Below, piece by piece: positions 1 to 8,288 of a DNA stretch of 42,500 bases; the stretch's first letter is position 1, and the number at the start of each line of letters is the position of its first letter. This DNA comes from Deltaproteobacteria bacterium (GTDB taxonomy: Bacteria > Myxococcota > B64-G9). Where the stretch lies: NCBI GenBank assembly GCA_019314375.1, contig JAFCZJ010000035.1, positions 1-42,500 on the forward strand. Reading direction: 5' to 3'. The notes beneath the pieces were generated by a model, which was not told the origin of the DNA, did not search any database, and saw nothing but the letters and a program-made list of their open reading frames with translations. A program made the translations under genes and the position numbers.

Positions 1-12
1 TAAGGTGCGCAC

Positions 13-1515
13 GTGAAGAAGATTTTAACTCCCTTGAAGGTCGGCATTCTCTCGGTGGTCGCTATCGCCGGCCTGCTTTTCGCCTTGCGCTCGGTACAGC
101 AAGGCGCGCTGGGTTCGGGCGACACCTACCGGGTCCATGCCATCTTGGAGAATGTCTTAGGCGTCGCCATGCGGTCGCGGGTGGTCATGGCCGGTATCCA
201 GGTGGGCTTTATCGAAAGCATCGAGTTGGAAGGCGCGAAGGCTCGATTGAACCTGCGTATTTCGAATGATGTGCCCTTGTACCGGGATGCCGCCCTGGAG
301 AAGATTTCCGAATCGCTCCTGGGTGACAAGCTCATCACTTTGACTCCAGGCAAAGATACGGCCCATCTCCTGAAAGACGGTGATCAGATCGTCAACATTT
401 TCGAGGAGCAAGACTTCACCGAGATGTTCCGCAAGCTTGACGCCATCACCGGCGACATTCGGCAGGTGACCGAGAAACTGGCCCTTGTCATGGGCTCCTT
501 GGAGCAGGACGACTCCCTGGGCGGGGTCATGCGGCGCATGAACGAGGTCGCCGACAACGTGGCGGCCTTGACCCGAGAGGTCAACCAGACCTTCAGCGAG
601 GGCTCGCGGAAAATACAGGGCATCCTAAACGATGTGGCCGGTGTGACCTCGGGCACCCGGGAGCGTTACGACGCTATTTTTGATGACGTTCAAGCGGTCA
701 GTCGGGATATCCGTCGGCTGGTCAACAACGTGAACGACATCATCGGGCAGGGTGGCGAGGATTGGACGGCGAGTGTGGGCGGTCTGAAGCAGACTCTGGA
801 GAAGGCCAGTCGTTCTTTAGAGAATTTGGACCACATCACGCGCAAGATCAACGAGGGGCAGGGCACCTTGGGGCGATTGGTCAACGATGACAAAGTGCTG
901 AGGAAGACTGAAGAAATATTGAACGACGTGGCCACCGTGACCTCTTCCATCGGTTCTTTGCAGACCATCGTTGATCTCAGAAGCGAATTCCACATCAACA
1001 AGGGATCGCTTAAGAACTATATGGGCCTGACCTTACAGCCCAAGTCGGACAAGGCATATTTGATCGAGATTATCGACGACCCCCGGGGCTCGGTGGAGCG
1101 GGAGAGCATTTGCACCTCACCGGACAACTGCCAGGAGGAGATCCGGATCAAAGACGACTTCAAGTTTTCTTTGCAGTTATTCAAGCGTTACTATTGGCTG
1201 GGTCTGCGTTTCGGCATCATTGAGAACACGGGAGGGGTGGGGGCCAACCTCTTTTTGTTCAACGACGACCTGGAGTTCAAGTTGGACCTGTTCCAGTTCG
1301 GCACGGACGAGTATGGCCGGGACGCCAACCCCCGCCTCAAGGCCATGGTCATCTATCGGCCCGTCTGGCTTTTTAACCACGTTTACCTCGCTGCCGGTGG
1401 GGATGATTTTTTCAATTACGACCCCTCTTTCGATTATTTCTTCGGCATGGGGATCCATTTCAACGATGCGGATCTAAAGGGACTTTTTACCACCGTGGGC
1501 GTCCCGAGTCTTTGA
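13..1515 (+). CDS. MlaD-family (MCE domain) lipid-transport protein with long C-terminal extension
   Basis: 500 residues from a GTG preceded by an AAGGTG at 2-7. A single N-terminal membrane helix (about residues 7-25) anchors the protein. An MCE domain follows (about 38-115; the segment VVMAGIQVGFIESIELEG is typical), then a long helical region (about 135-310) with repeated DV/LV heptads, then a beta-rich tail (about 320-500) full of aromatic residues. Known role of the family: the periplasmic substrate-binding part of Mla/Mce ABC transporters that move phospholipids between inner and outer membranes. Classic MlaD is about 180 residues, so the C-terminal 300 are an extension. The TAA at 1-3 may be the stop of an upstream permease or ATPase gene outside the window, which would fit an mla operon. 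MCE assignment is firm; the substrate and the role of the tail are inferred. Confidence 0.85.
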   Translation: MKKILTPLKVGILSVVAIAGLLFALRSVQQGALGSGDTYRVHAILENVLGVAMRSRVVMAGIQVGFIESIELEGAKARLNLRISNDVPLYRDAALEKISESLLGDKLITLTPGKDTAHLLKDGDQIVNIFEEQDFTEMFRKLDAITGDIRQVTEKLALVMGSLEQDDSLGGVMRRMNEVADNVAALTREVNQTFSEGSRKIQGILNDVAGVTSGTRERYDAIFDDVQAVSRDIRRLVNNVNDIIGQGGEDWTASVGGLKQTLEKASRSLENLDHITRKINEGQGTLGRLVNDDKVLRKTEEILNDVATVTSSIGSLQTIVDLRSEFHINKGSLKNYMGLTLQPKSDKAYLIEIIDDPRGSVERESICTSPDNCQEEIRIKDDFKFSLQLFKRYYWLGLRFGIIENTGGVGANLFLFNDDLEFKLDLFQFGTDEYGRDANPRLKAMVIYRPVWLFNHVYLAAGGDDFFNYDPSFDYFFGMGIHFNDADLKGLFTTVGVPSL

Positions 1516-1557
1516 GGCGGTTCTTGAGCCCATGTGGCTCCCAACTATCGGTTTTCC

Positions 1558-1586
1558 TTGACATCCAGACCCCTCGAAGCTAAGAT
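1558..1586 (+). promoter_or_regulatory. Sigma70-type promoter of the ffh-rpsP block
   Basis: TTGACA at 1558-1563, a 17-bp spacer, and TAAGAT at 1581-1586, about 50 bp ahead of the ffh start at 1637, whose ribosome site AAGGAAAGG lies just upstream. This is the best consensus match in the window and sits in the only gap before the translation operon. A short hairpin (GAGCC/GGCTC, 1525-1539) between the MlaD-type gene and this promoter could be a weak terminator. Confidence 0.6.
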
Positions 1587-1636
1587 GCCGCACTATTTTC
1601 CCGGAATGGTTCGGGATTTGTAAGGAAAGGTACGCG

Positions 1637-3032
1637 ATGTTCGAGAGCTTAAGCGATCGCTTGGGCCAGACCTTCAAGCGCTTGAAGGGACACGGCAAGC
1701 TGTCGGAATCGAACATCAAGGATGCATTGCGTGAGGTGAGACTGAGCCTGCTTGAGGCCGATGTCCACTATCGCGTGGTCAAGGATTTCGTCGCCGCCGT
1801 GAAGGTTCGGGCGCTGGGCAAGGAGGTCTTGGCCTCTTTGACCCCTGGGCAACAGTTCATCAAGATTGTGCATGACGAGATGTGCAAATTGATGGGGGGC
1901 GAGGCCAGCGAGTTGGATCTGAAGGCCAGGCCTCCGGTGGCCATCATGGTGGCCGGGCTGCAGGGTTCGGGCAAGACCACCTCGGTGGGCAAGTTGGCCC
2001 TGCGCCTGAAGAAAGCCGGGCGGAGACCTTACCTGGTACCGGCCGATGTTTACCGCCCTGCCGCCATCGATCAACTCACCAAGCTGGCCGCTGATCTCGA
2101 CATACCTGTCCACCCATCGAGCACCGACCAGGATCCCGTGGCCATTTGTCGCCACGCCATGGAGGTGGCCGAGAGCAAGAACTACGACACGGTGCTCTTG
2201 GATACCGCCGGCCGGCTACATGTGGATGAAGAGTTGATGGGCGAGCTTCAGCAGATCAAGCGAGAGGTCCAGCCCAGGGCCATCCTGCTGGTGGCCGACA
2301 GCATGACCGGTCAGGACGCGGTCAACGTGGCTGAGCGCTTCGATGAGGATTTGGGCATCGACGGGTCAGGACGCGGTCAACGTGGCTGAGCGCTTCGATG
2401 AGGATTTGGGCATCGACGGCGTGGTCTTGACCAAACTCGATGGCGACGCTCGTGGTGGCGCTGCCCTGAGTATCAAGGCCGTGACCGGCAAACCCATCTT
2501 GTTTGTGGGTACCGGCGAGAAGATGGACGCCCTGGACGTCTTCCATCCGGATCGCCTGGCGGGTCGTATCCTGGGCATGGGCGACATGCTCAGCTTGATC
2601 GAGCAGGCACAAGAGAACTACGATGAGAAGAAAGCCGCTGAGCTGCAGAAGAAGTTCCGCAAGAACGACTTCACCATTGAGGATTTTCGAGATCATCTGC
2701 AGCAGTTGCGCAAAATGGGCTCCATTTCGGATTTGATGGAGAAAATCCCCGGCATGAGCAAGATGATGAAGAATATGCAGGGAGGAGCCCCGCCGGAGGA
2801 TGAGCTCAAGCGCATCGAGGCCATCATTAACTCCATGACCAAGAAGGAGCGGATCAACCACGCCATCCTGAATGGTTCGCGTCGCCGTCGCATCGCCAAG
2901 GGCAGCGGCACCTCGGTGCAGGAAGTCAACCAGTTCGTCAAGCAGTACCTGGAAATGAAAAAGATGATGAAGCGTATCAATAAATTTGGCATGCGCGGCG
3001 TGATGCGCGGCCTCATGCGAGGTGGCATGTAA
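1637..3032 (+). CDS. ffh: Signal recognition particle GTPase Ffh, reading frame interrupted by a 55-bp tandem duplication
   Basis: SRP54/Ffh binds 4.5S RNA and signal peptides and delivers ribosomes to FtsY. The first part (1637-2389) carries the N domain and the G domain with the P-loop [15 protein letters not shown] and DTAGR; the second part, in another frame, carries [10 protein letters not shown] and the methionine-rich M domain ([12 protein letters not shown]) to a stop at 3032. The break lies at 2309-2419, where 55 bp are repeated exactly. Removing one copy gives one frame of 446 residues, the usual Ffh length, with the G-domain sequence restored. Ffh is essential in most bacteria, so the interruption is more likely an assembly error than a true loss. 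First gene of the ffh-rpsP-khpA-rimM-trmD-rplS block. Confidence 0.92.
2309..2419 (+). repeat. Exact 55-bp tandem duplication inside ffh
   Basis: Positions 2309-2363 are repeated without a mismatch at 2364-2418 (56 bp match if the next G is counted). The unit encodes the [11 protein letters not shown] to DEDLGIDG segment of the GTPase domain. Because 55 is not a multiple of three, the second copy shifts the frame and stops the first part at 2389. Confidence 0.98.
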
Positions 3033-3035
3033 TTT

Positions 3036-3058
3036 GGCACACCGCCTAAGGTGTGGCC
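3036..3058 (+). other. Intercistronic hairpin between ffh and rpsP
   Basis: CACACC at 3038-3043 pairs with GGTGTG at 3050-3055 around a six-base loop, and flanking GGC/GCC could extend the stem with a bulge. It ends 4 bases before the rpsP ribosome site (AAGGAG, 3062-3067). There is no T tract, so it is not a normal terminator; it could stabilise or modulate the rpsP message. Function is inferred. Confidence 0.35.
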
Positions 3059-3073
3059 ATCAAGGAGCAGAAC

Positions 3074-3337
3074 ATGGCAGTGGTGATCAGAATGAAGCGT
3101 TCAGGCACGAAAAAACGTCCCTTTTATCATGTGGTGGCTGCGGACAGGCGCTGCCCTCGGGACGGTCGCAACCTCGAAATGCTGGGTACTTACGACCCCC
3201 GGGCCGAGCCGGAGAAATTCGAAGTCAAGATGGACCGGGTCGAGCATTGGGTAGGAAACGGTGCCCAGATCAGCCAGACGGTCAAGCAACTATTGGCCCG
3301 TCAGGCGAAGGCCGCGACCACGGCCGAGCAGGCCTAG
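3074..3337 (+). CDS. rpsP: 30S ribosomal protein S16
   Basis: 87 residues, starting MAVVIRMKRSGTKKRPFYHV and containing the S16 hallmarks GTYDPR and the C-terminal half with WVGNGAQ. S16 binds 16S rRNA early in small-subunit assembly. The ATG at 3074 is chosen over the in-frame GTG at 3053 because AAGGAG (3062-3067) lies at proper distance and the family starts with this MxVxIRLxRxG pattern. Position directly after ffh and before khpA, rimM and trmD is the standard bacterial order. Confidence 0.96.
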   Translation: MAVVIRMKRSGTKKRPFYHVVAADRRCPRDGRNLEMLGTYDPRAEPEKFEVKMDRVEHWVGNGAQISQTVKQLLARQAKAATTAEQA

Positions 3338-3350
3338 GTAGCCTTACGTC

Positions 3351-3584
3351 ATGCGCGATCTCATGGCCTTCATCGCTCGGAATTTGGTTCGCGAGCCGGA
3401 TCAGGTGAGCGTGGTCGAACTGGATGACGACCGAGACAGGATCTTCCAGCTGCGGGTGGCACCGAGCGATCGGGGCCGCGTGATCGGCAAGGAAGGCCGT
3501 ACAGCTCGGGCTCTGCGCACCATGCTGGCAGTGGCTTCCGGACGCACGGGACGCAAGGCCAAGCTGGATATCGTCGATTCGTAG
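3351..3584 (+). CDS. khpA: KhpA-type KH-domain RNA-binding protein
   Basis: 77 residues: a single type II KH domain. The RNA-binding loop GKEG sits in DRGRVIGKEGRTARALRTML. The family (KhpA/YlqC) binds RNA, in some species together with KhpB, and affects ribosome assembly or small-RNA action; its place between rpsP and rimM is the usual one. The start at 3351 lies 13 bases after the rpsP stop. Molecular role in this organism is not shown by the sequence. Confidence 0.9.
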   Translation: MRDLMAFIARNLVREPDQVSVVELDDDRDRIFQLRVAPSDRGRVIGKEGRTARALRTMLAVASGRTGRKAKLDIVDS

Positions 3585-3590
3585 TCGACG

Positions 3591-4124
3591 GTGCTTGGTG
3601 CAGCCTTGGAAGCTGAGCTCAACTTGGTCAGGGTAGGACGCCTATCGCGCCCCCATGGTTTGCTTGGCGAGATCAAGGTCTATGAGCAAGAGGGCTCGGG
3701 CGCTTGGCGAGTGGCCTTGGAATTGTTTGTCGGTCCCGATGCGAAGTCCCTTCAGTCTTTTGATGTTGTGGGCATCCGAGGCTCGGGACGCTTCGCCATC
3801 ATCAGGCTCAAGGGTGTTGAGAGTCGAGAGGCTGCGGAGGCCTTGAAGGGTCAAGCGTTTTGGGTGCCCAGGGATTGTTTGCCCGAGCCTGAAGAGGGCG
3901 ACTATTACGTGGATGATCTTTTGGGTTTGCAGGTAGAGGACGAGCAGGGTAAGCGCCTCGGCCGATTGAAGTCGATCTTTGACAATGGTGCGCATGAAGT
4001 TTACGAAGTGGCAGGGCCCAATGGGTCTATTTTGCTGCCCGTGACCCCAGGCGTGGTGCTCGAGGTTGATTTGGATGGGGGCTGTATGGTGGTCGCTCCT
4101 CCGGTTGGCCTGCCGGGCATCTGA
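3591..4124 (+). CDS. rimM: 16S rRNA processing protein RimM
   Basis: 177 residues from a GTG 6 bases after the khpA stop. The N-terminal RimM domain shows VGRLSRPHGLLGEIKV and the C-terminal PRC-barrel shows YYVDDLLGLQV and GAHEVYEV. RimM helps mature the head of the 30S subunit and contacts S19. Length and domain order match the family. The first ten residues before the conserved LVRVGRL are weakly conserved, so the exact start is less certain than the gene. Confidence 0.94.
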   Translation: MLGAALEAELNLVRVGRLSRPHGLLGEIKVYEQEGSGAWRVALELFVGPDAKSLQSFDVVGIRGSGRFAIIRLKGVESREAAEALKGQAFWVPRDCLPEPEEGDYYVDDLLGLQVEDEQGKRLGRLKSIFDNGAHEVYEVAGPNGSILLPVTPGVVLEVDLDGGCMVVAPPVGLPGI

Positions 4125-4139
4125 GGATAGGCGGCTAAA

Positions 4140-4880
4140 GTGCGTTTTGTGGTCATGACCCTCTTCCCTGCAGCCTTTGATTCACTGCTTGGTACCTCTC
4201 TTTTCGGCAAGGCGATAGAGGCAGGTCGGCTTGAGGTCGAGACCATCGACATTCGGGACTTCTCCGAGGGCAAGCATCGGGTGGTGGATGATTCGCCATA
4301 CGGTGGTGGCGCGGGCATGGTGATGAAGGTGGATCCGGTCAGCCGGGCCATCGCTTCAGCCCGGGCACAGCATCCCGGCCTGCATGTGGCCTTGCTGACG
4401 CCCCAGGGAAGACCCTTGGACCAGGCCCATGTGGCCCGCCTGGCCCAGCACGAGTCTTTGGGGCTGGTCTGTGGGCGCTATGAGGGCGTGGACGAGCGGG
4501 TGCGATCCTACGTGGACGAAGAGCTGAGCGTGGGTGATTTTGTTTTATCGGGCGGCGAGCCGGCGGCTTGGATCGTGATGGATGCGGTCAGTCGTTTGGT
4601 TCCCGGCGTTTTGGGTTGTGGTGAATCCACGGTGGAGGAGAGTTTCAGTTTGCAAGGCATGCTGGAGTACCCCCAGTATACCCGCCCGAGGGAGTTTGAT
4701 GGTCGAACGGTGCCCGAGGTGTTGCTCAGTGGTGACCATGGTGCCATCGCTCGCTGGCGTAAGCGGCAGGCTCTGCTGAGAACAGCCCGTAAGCGACCTG
4801 ATCTGTTTGAATTGCTGGATTTGGACGACGAAATGCGCATTTGGTTGGAAGAAGAAGGATTGAAAAAGAATGAGGATTGA
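4140..4880 (+). CDS. trmD: tRNA (guanine37-N1)-methyltransferase TrmD
   Basis: 246 residues, the normal TrmD length, from a GTG. SPOUT-fold methyltransferase that places m1G37 next to the anticodon of tRNAs reading CNN/CGG codons and so prevents frameshifting. Visible hallmarks: [24 protein letters not shown] and [17 protein letters not shown], which form the deep-trefoil-knot AdoMet site and substrate loop. It lies 15 bases after rimM and is followed by rplS after a 176-base gap. Confidence 0.96.
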   Translation: MRFVVMTLFPAAFDSLLGTSLFGKAIEAGRLEVETIDIRDFSEGKHRVVDDSPYGGGAGMVMKVDPVSRAIASARAQHPGLHVALLTPQGRPLDQAHVARLAQHESLGLVCGRYEGVDERVRSYVDEELSVGDFVLSGGEPAAWIVMDAVSRLVPGVLGCGESTVEESFSLQGMLEYPQYTRPREFDGRTVPEVLLSGDHGAIARWRKRQALLRTARKRPDLFELLDLDDEMRIWLEEEGLKKNED

Positions 4881-4894
4881 TCCCGGGGTTCTGA

Positions 4895-4924
4895 TTGACG
4901 CCGAGGGTCAAATAGAGATATACG
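4895..4924 (+). promoter_or_regulatory. Possible internal promoter ahead of rplS
   Basis: TTGACG at 4895-4900 and TATACG at 4919-4924 with an 18-bp spacer, in the 176-base gap between trmD and rplS, the longest gap of the block. It would give a leader of about 125 bases before rplS. No protein is supported in 4881-5056. Only a consensus match supports it. Confidence 0.35.
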
Positions 4925-5056
4925 AAGCATGGTGTTTTCAAGGAGCACCCTTCTCAAGAGGCAATATTTCAATGAGACGGGTACTTGTAGGGTTGTATTG
5001 TTGGCAGCGTGTCCTGTCTCGATGCGGTTTTGGAGATGGACACTAAGGAGGATATG

Positions 5057-5395
5057 ATGCGGTCGTTGGAAATGATTGAAAAAGATTACCTCAAGAGCGA
5101 AGTGGACAAGTTCCGCATTGGTGACACGGTGCGCGTGCACCTTCGCGTTGTGGAAGGCGAAAAAGAGCGCATTCAGGTGTTCCAGGGTGTGGTGATTCGG
5201 CAGCGGCGCGGTGGTACCAGCGCCAGCGTGACGGTGCGCAAGGTTTCGTACGGGGTGGGGGTTGAGCGTATCTTCCCGGTTCATTCCCCCCGTGTGGAGC
5301 GCATTGAAGTGCTGCGTCACGGTCGTGTCCGCCGAGCCAAGCTGTACTTCTTGCGCAAGTTGCGCGGCAAAGCCGCCCGTTTGCGGGAAGCTTGA
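5057..5395 (+). CDS. rplS: 50S ribosomal protein L19
   Basis: 112 residues. L19 sits at the subunit interface. Hallmarks: [32 protein letters not shown], the segment [13 protein letters not shown] and a basic tail ending in [14 protein letters not shown]. The ATG at 5057 is preferred because AAGGAGG (5045-5051) lies 5 bases upstream; the longer in-frame start at 5009 would add 16 residues absent from the family. Last gene of the ffh-to-rplS block. Confidence 0.95.
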   Translation: MRSLEMIEKDYLKSEVDKFRIGDTVRVHLRVVEGEKERIQVFQGVVIRQRRGGTSASVTVRKVSYGVGVERIFPVHSPRVERIEVLRHGRVRRAKLYFLRKLRGKAARLREA

Positions 5396-5431
5396 TCGAG
5401 CGACCCACCTGTCGGGTCGAACCTGGGCTAT

Positions 5432-5456
5432 GACCCGACTCCTTTTGGGGCGGGTC
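5432..5456 (+). terminator. Strong hairpin after rplS, possible terminator
   Basis: GACCCG-A-CTCC pairs with GGGGCGGGTC around a TTTT loop (10 pairs with one bulged A). A second, smaller hairpin (CGACCC/GGGTCG, 5401-5419) lies just upstream and could compete with it because the arms are mutually complementary. No T run follows, so termination would have to be Rho-assisted or partial. The next gene starts at 5476. Confidence 0.35.
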
Positions 5457-5475
5457 TCGTCTCGCGTGGAGTGAC

Positions 5476-7476
5476 ATGCTCTTTACCGAGTTGGTTCTCC
5501 AAGGCGTACGGAACTTCGAACAGATGTATCGGCTGCCCATGGGCAGGGGGTACAGCGTGTTCGTCGGAGGTCCAGGCTCCGGCAAGACATCCATCGTGGA
5601 TGTGTTCATCCACCTGCTCTACCCAGATACCACCGATCCCGCCACCCAGGCCTTCCGTTCTCCAGGCAGTGATGCCTGTCGGGTGGCCCTGACCATGCAA
5701 GACGATGATGGACAAGTCTATCGATTGGTCAAAGATCTTTTCCGCGGCTCCACGGCCTTGACACGCCTGGATCCGGCAAGCAATCAGTTCGCTCCGGTCT
5801 CGGATAGGCCGGCTGAGATTCTGCAATTCCTTTCGGCAAGCTTGCATGTGCCCCATCGAGATGTCTTTGAGGGCCTGTTTGTGCTGCGCGCGACCGATTT
5901 GCCTTCCAAGGCCCCCAAGGTTGCTGCGCCGGGTTACGGTGAGATCTCCCTGGGTGGTTCTGTCGGCGATCAATTGGGCGTGGGATTGCCGCCCGGGGGC
6001 GGCGGAGGGGACGGACCTTCCTTCCGGGGCTATACGGGGGACGATTCGGGTGCTGACGAGGAAGTACTGCCGGACAATCCAGAGGAACTCAGACGGCAAG
6101 TGCAGAGCTTGGAACAGGATATTGCCACCAGCAAAGAGCTGGATAGCTTGCAGTTCAAGCTAGATGGCTTGCAGAACGAATTGTTCAACCTGAACGAAAA
6201 ATTGGGCCAGGTCGAAGAGTTCAAAGAGCGGGTGGGCTCGCTGGAAAACCGACTCAAACCATACGCTCCGCTTAAGGAATTGCCTGGGGATTTCGAAGCC
6301 CGTATCCGCGAGTTCGAGCAGAACCAGGCCCGCTACGACAGGGACAAAGGGCGCTTGGCGGATGACCGATCCAATTGGGAGCGCAAGGCCGAGCAGGCGG
6401 TGCCGGGCAAGTTGATCCACGAGAGAAAATTTTTGATCGGTATGGGGCTGGGTTTCGGAGGCTTGATTCTTGGTGTCTTGGGCCTGATGTCCTACGAGCC
6501 TTTGCGTTGGGCTGCCTTCTTAGACATCGCGGGTTTCGGCCTGGTCCTGGTGACTGTTTTTCAGCACATCGATCAGACCATGTTCGTTGAACGCAACAAG
6601 CGCCGCCTGGATGCCATCGACGAAAGGAAGAAGAAACTGGACCGGGAGTTTGAGTTGGAGACCAGCATGGTGCGGCGAACCATGGAGCAGGTCGATGTTG
6701 AAAGCGTCTCCGAGATTTTAGAGAAGTTCAACGAGCGAGGCAAGATACTGAACGAACAGAATGCCCTGAAGGAAAAGCTGAAAACCATCCGTTCCGATCA
6801 GGGTTTGGCCGAGGTGGAAACCCGGCGCGATGTTTTGAAAAAAGAGATCGACGAAGTGGAAGAGCGCCTGGCGGGTTCCGCGGGCATGATGATGAGTGTT
6901 CGGGACATGGAAAATCGTTTGGAAAGTCTGCAAGAGAAGCTGGCGATGCTCGACTCGGGTCAGCATCCGGTCGAGGCCGCGCCGGCCTCTTCGGTTGCGG
7001 CACCTGCGCCGGAAACCAGCGGCCAGGCACAGGGTCCTCATGCCACCCAGCGGATGATGAAGCTGGCGGCGGATCTTTTCATCACCGACTTAGACAGCCT
7101 GGGTACCAGGTTGCAGGCCAGGACCAGCCAATACCTGGGCGCCTTGAGCAACCAGGCCTATTCCCAGATCGTCTTTGGTGCCGGCGGCACGGTCAGTTGC
7201 GTTTCCGCAGCCACAAATCAAGCCCTGCCCGTGGGGCAACTTGAGCCCGTCATGCAGGATTTGTGCAGCTTGGCTTTGCGCATGTCCATCCTCGAACATT
7301 ACGGTACTCAGCAAGTTGTGCCGGTCTTGTTGGATGATTCTTTTTCAGATTTGTCCGCCTACCACGATCTCCTGGGTCGCATGTTGTCGGTCATCGGCCA
7401 ATCCGGCCAAGTGCTCCTCTTCGCCTCCGATGCCCAGTGGGCGACTCATGCATCGGCATCGTCTCAACTTGGCTGA
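5476..7476 (+). CDS. Membrane-anchored SMC/YhaN-like AAA ATPase
   Basis: 666 residues. Order: ABC-type N-terminal half with Walker A GGPGSGKTS (31-39); glycine-rich linker (about 172-190); coiled coil (about 200-310); two closely spaced membrane helices (about 319-338 and 344-364); second coiled coil (about 372-500); C-terminal half with a signature-like LPVGQLEPVMQDL followed by a Walker B-like VVPVLLDDSFSDL. This is the split-head arrangement of Rad50/SbcC/YhaN proteins, with a hairpin membrane insertion in the arm as in YhaN. Such proteins normally clamp DNA and work with an SbcD/YhaO nuclease; none is visible here. The catalytic Glu after Walker B is replaced by a second Asp (LLDD). Start ATG with GGAG at 5468-5471. 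DNA processing is inferred. Confidence 0.75.
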   Translation: MLFTELVLQGVRNFEQMYRLPMGRGYSVFVGGPGSGKTSIVDVFIHLLYPDTTDPATQAFRSPGSDACRVALTMQDDDGQVYRLVKDLFRGSTALTRLDPASNQFAPVSDRPAEILQFLSASLHVPHRDVFEGLFVLRATDLPSKAPKVAAPGYGEISLGGSVGDQLGVGLPPGGGGGDGPSFRGYTGDDSGADEEVLPDNPEELRRQVQSLEQDIATSKELDSLQFKLDGLQNELFNLNEKLGQVEEFKERVGSLENRLKPYAPLKELPGDFEARIREFEQNQARYDRDKGRLADDRSNWERKAEQAVPGKLIHERKFLIGMGLGFGGLILGVLGLMSYEPLRWAAFLDIAGFGLVLVTVFQHIDQTMFVERNKRRLDAIDERKKKLDREFELETSMVRRTMEQVDVESVSEILEKFNERGKILNEQNALKEKLKTIRSDQGLAEVETRRDVLKKEIDEVEERLAGSAGMMMSVRDMENRLESLQEKLAMLDSGQHPVEAAPASSVAAPAPETSGQAQGPHATQRMMKLAADLFITDLDSLGTRLQARTSQYLGALSNQAYSQIVFGAGGTVSCVSAATNQALPVGQLEPVMQDLCSLALRMSILEHYGTQQVVPVLLDDSFSDLSAYHDLLGRMLSVIGQSGQVLLFASDAQWATHASASSQLG

Positions 7477-7510
7477 ACGGCAAGCCCCAGTGTTGTTTGC
7501 ATCCCCCGAC

Positions 7511-8131
7511 ATGGGTCCGGATGAATTGGAGGCCTGGGCCGAAGCTCGCGGTTACCACAAGGTGGCGGGGGTGGACGAAGTAGGGCGGGGCCCTTTGGCC
7601 GGGCCGGTCGTGGCGGCTGCCGTGATCTTGCCGAAGGACCATGGCATTGACGGACTGGACGATTCAAAGAAGCTCACTCCAAAGAAGCGGGAGGTCTTGG
7701 CCGAGGCGGTGCGCGACATCGCTTTGGCCTGGGGCTTGGCCGAGGTGGACGCCGCTCGCATCGATGCCACCAACATCCGCCTGGCTAGTTTGGAGGCCAT
7801 GGGCCTGGCTTTTGTTCAGATGCTTGCGGGCGGGCTTGTTCCCGATGTGGTCCTGGTGGATGGACGGGATGTTTTTCCCTTTCCCTCAGCCTGCCTGAGC
7901 GTGCCGATCAAGGCTTTCCCCAAAGCAGATGGACGAAGTCGTAACGTGGCCGCGGCGTCAATCGTGGCCAAGGTGCATCGGGACGCCTTGATGGCCACCT
8001 ACCACAAGCGCTGGCCGGTCTACGGCTTCGACGGACACAAGGGTTACCCCACCGCAAAACACCGAAAGGCCCTTTCCGAGCATGGCCCCTGTTCCATTCA
8101 CCGCCTGAGCTTCCGGGGCGTGCTCCCCTGA
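7511..8131 (+). CDS. rnhB: Ribonuclease HII
   Basis: 206 residues from ATG 7511. Cuts the RNA strand of RNA-DNA hybrids and single ribonucleotides in DNA. The metal-binding acidic residues are seen in VAGVDEVGRGPLAGPVVAAA (Asp, Glu) and VVLVDGRD, and the family segments DSKKLTPKKR, AAASIVAKVHRD and YGFDGHKGYPT are all present. The open frame extends upstream into the ATPase gene, so the start is uncertain: GTG 7490 (14 bases after the ATPase stop) is a good alternative; neither has a clear ribosome site. Probably co-transcribed with the ATPase gene. Confidence 0.95.
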   Translation: MGPDELEAWAEARGYHKVAGVDEVGRGPLAGPVVAAAVILPKDHGIDGLDDSKKLTPKKREVLAEAVRDIALAWGLAEVDAARIDATNIRLASLEAMGLAFVQMLAGGLVPDVVLVDGRDVFPFPSACLSVPIKAFPKADGRSRNVAAASIVAKVHRDALMATYHKRWPVYGFDGHKGYPTAKHRKALSEHGPCSIHRLSFRGVLP

Positions 8132-8288
8132 GACTTGTTCATTGAATATTGTCCAGCTTGTAAAAATATCAAGAATTCGCGAAACTATAAGAGCAGGTTT
8201 TTTGAACAAGACGTCGGCATGCTCCACGTCACGACTTGGGTTGATTGATGGAGTTGATAATAGGGATTCGTTATCCAAGGGGGCTGAG
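8132..8288 (+). other. A+T-richer leader ahead of the cysteine-rich lipoprotein gene
   Basis: 157 bases between rnhB and the GTG at 8289, visibly richer in A+T than both neighbours. It is open in the lipoprotein frame but the 49 residues it would add precede a good signal peptide and look non-coding. A possible promoter is TTGGGT near 8236 with TAATAG about 16 bp downstream; TTCGCGAA forms a small palindrome near 8174. Nothing stronger is visible. Confidence 0.3.

Noticed and set aside
1525..1539. Rho-independent terminator after the MlaD-type gene
   Set aside because: Only a five-pair stem and no T run; listed as a note with the promoter.
4508..5320. 270-codon minus-strand frame
   Set aside because: Covers trmD and rplS on the other strand; translation is low-complexity.
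8142..8288. N-terminal extension of the cysteine-rich lipoprotein
   Set aside because: The extra 49 codons are A+T-rich and precede a good ribosome site and signal peptide at 8289.
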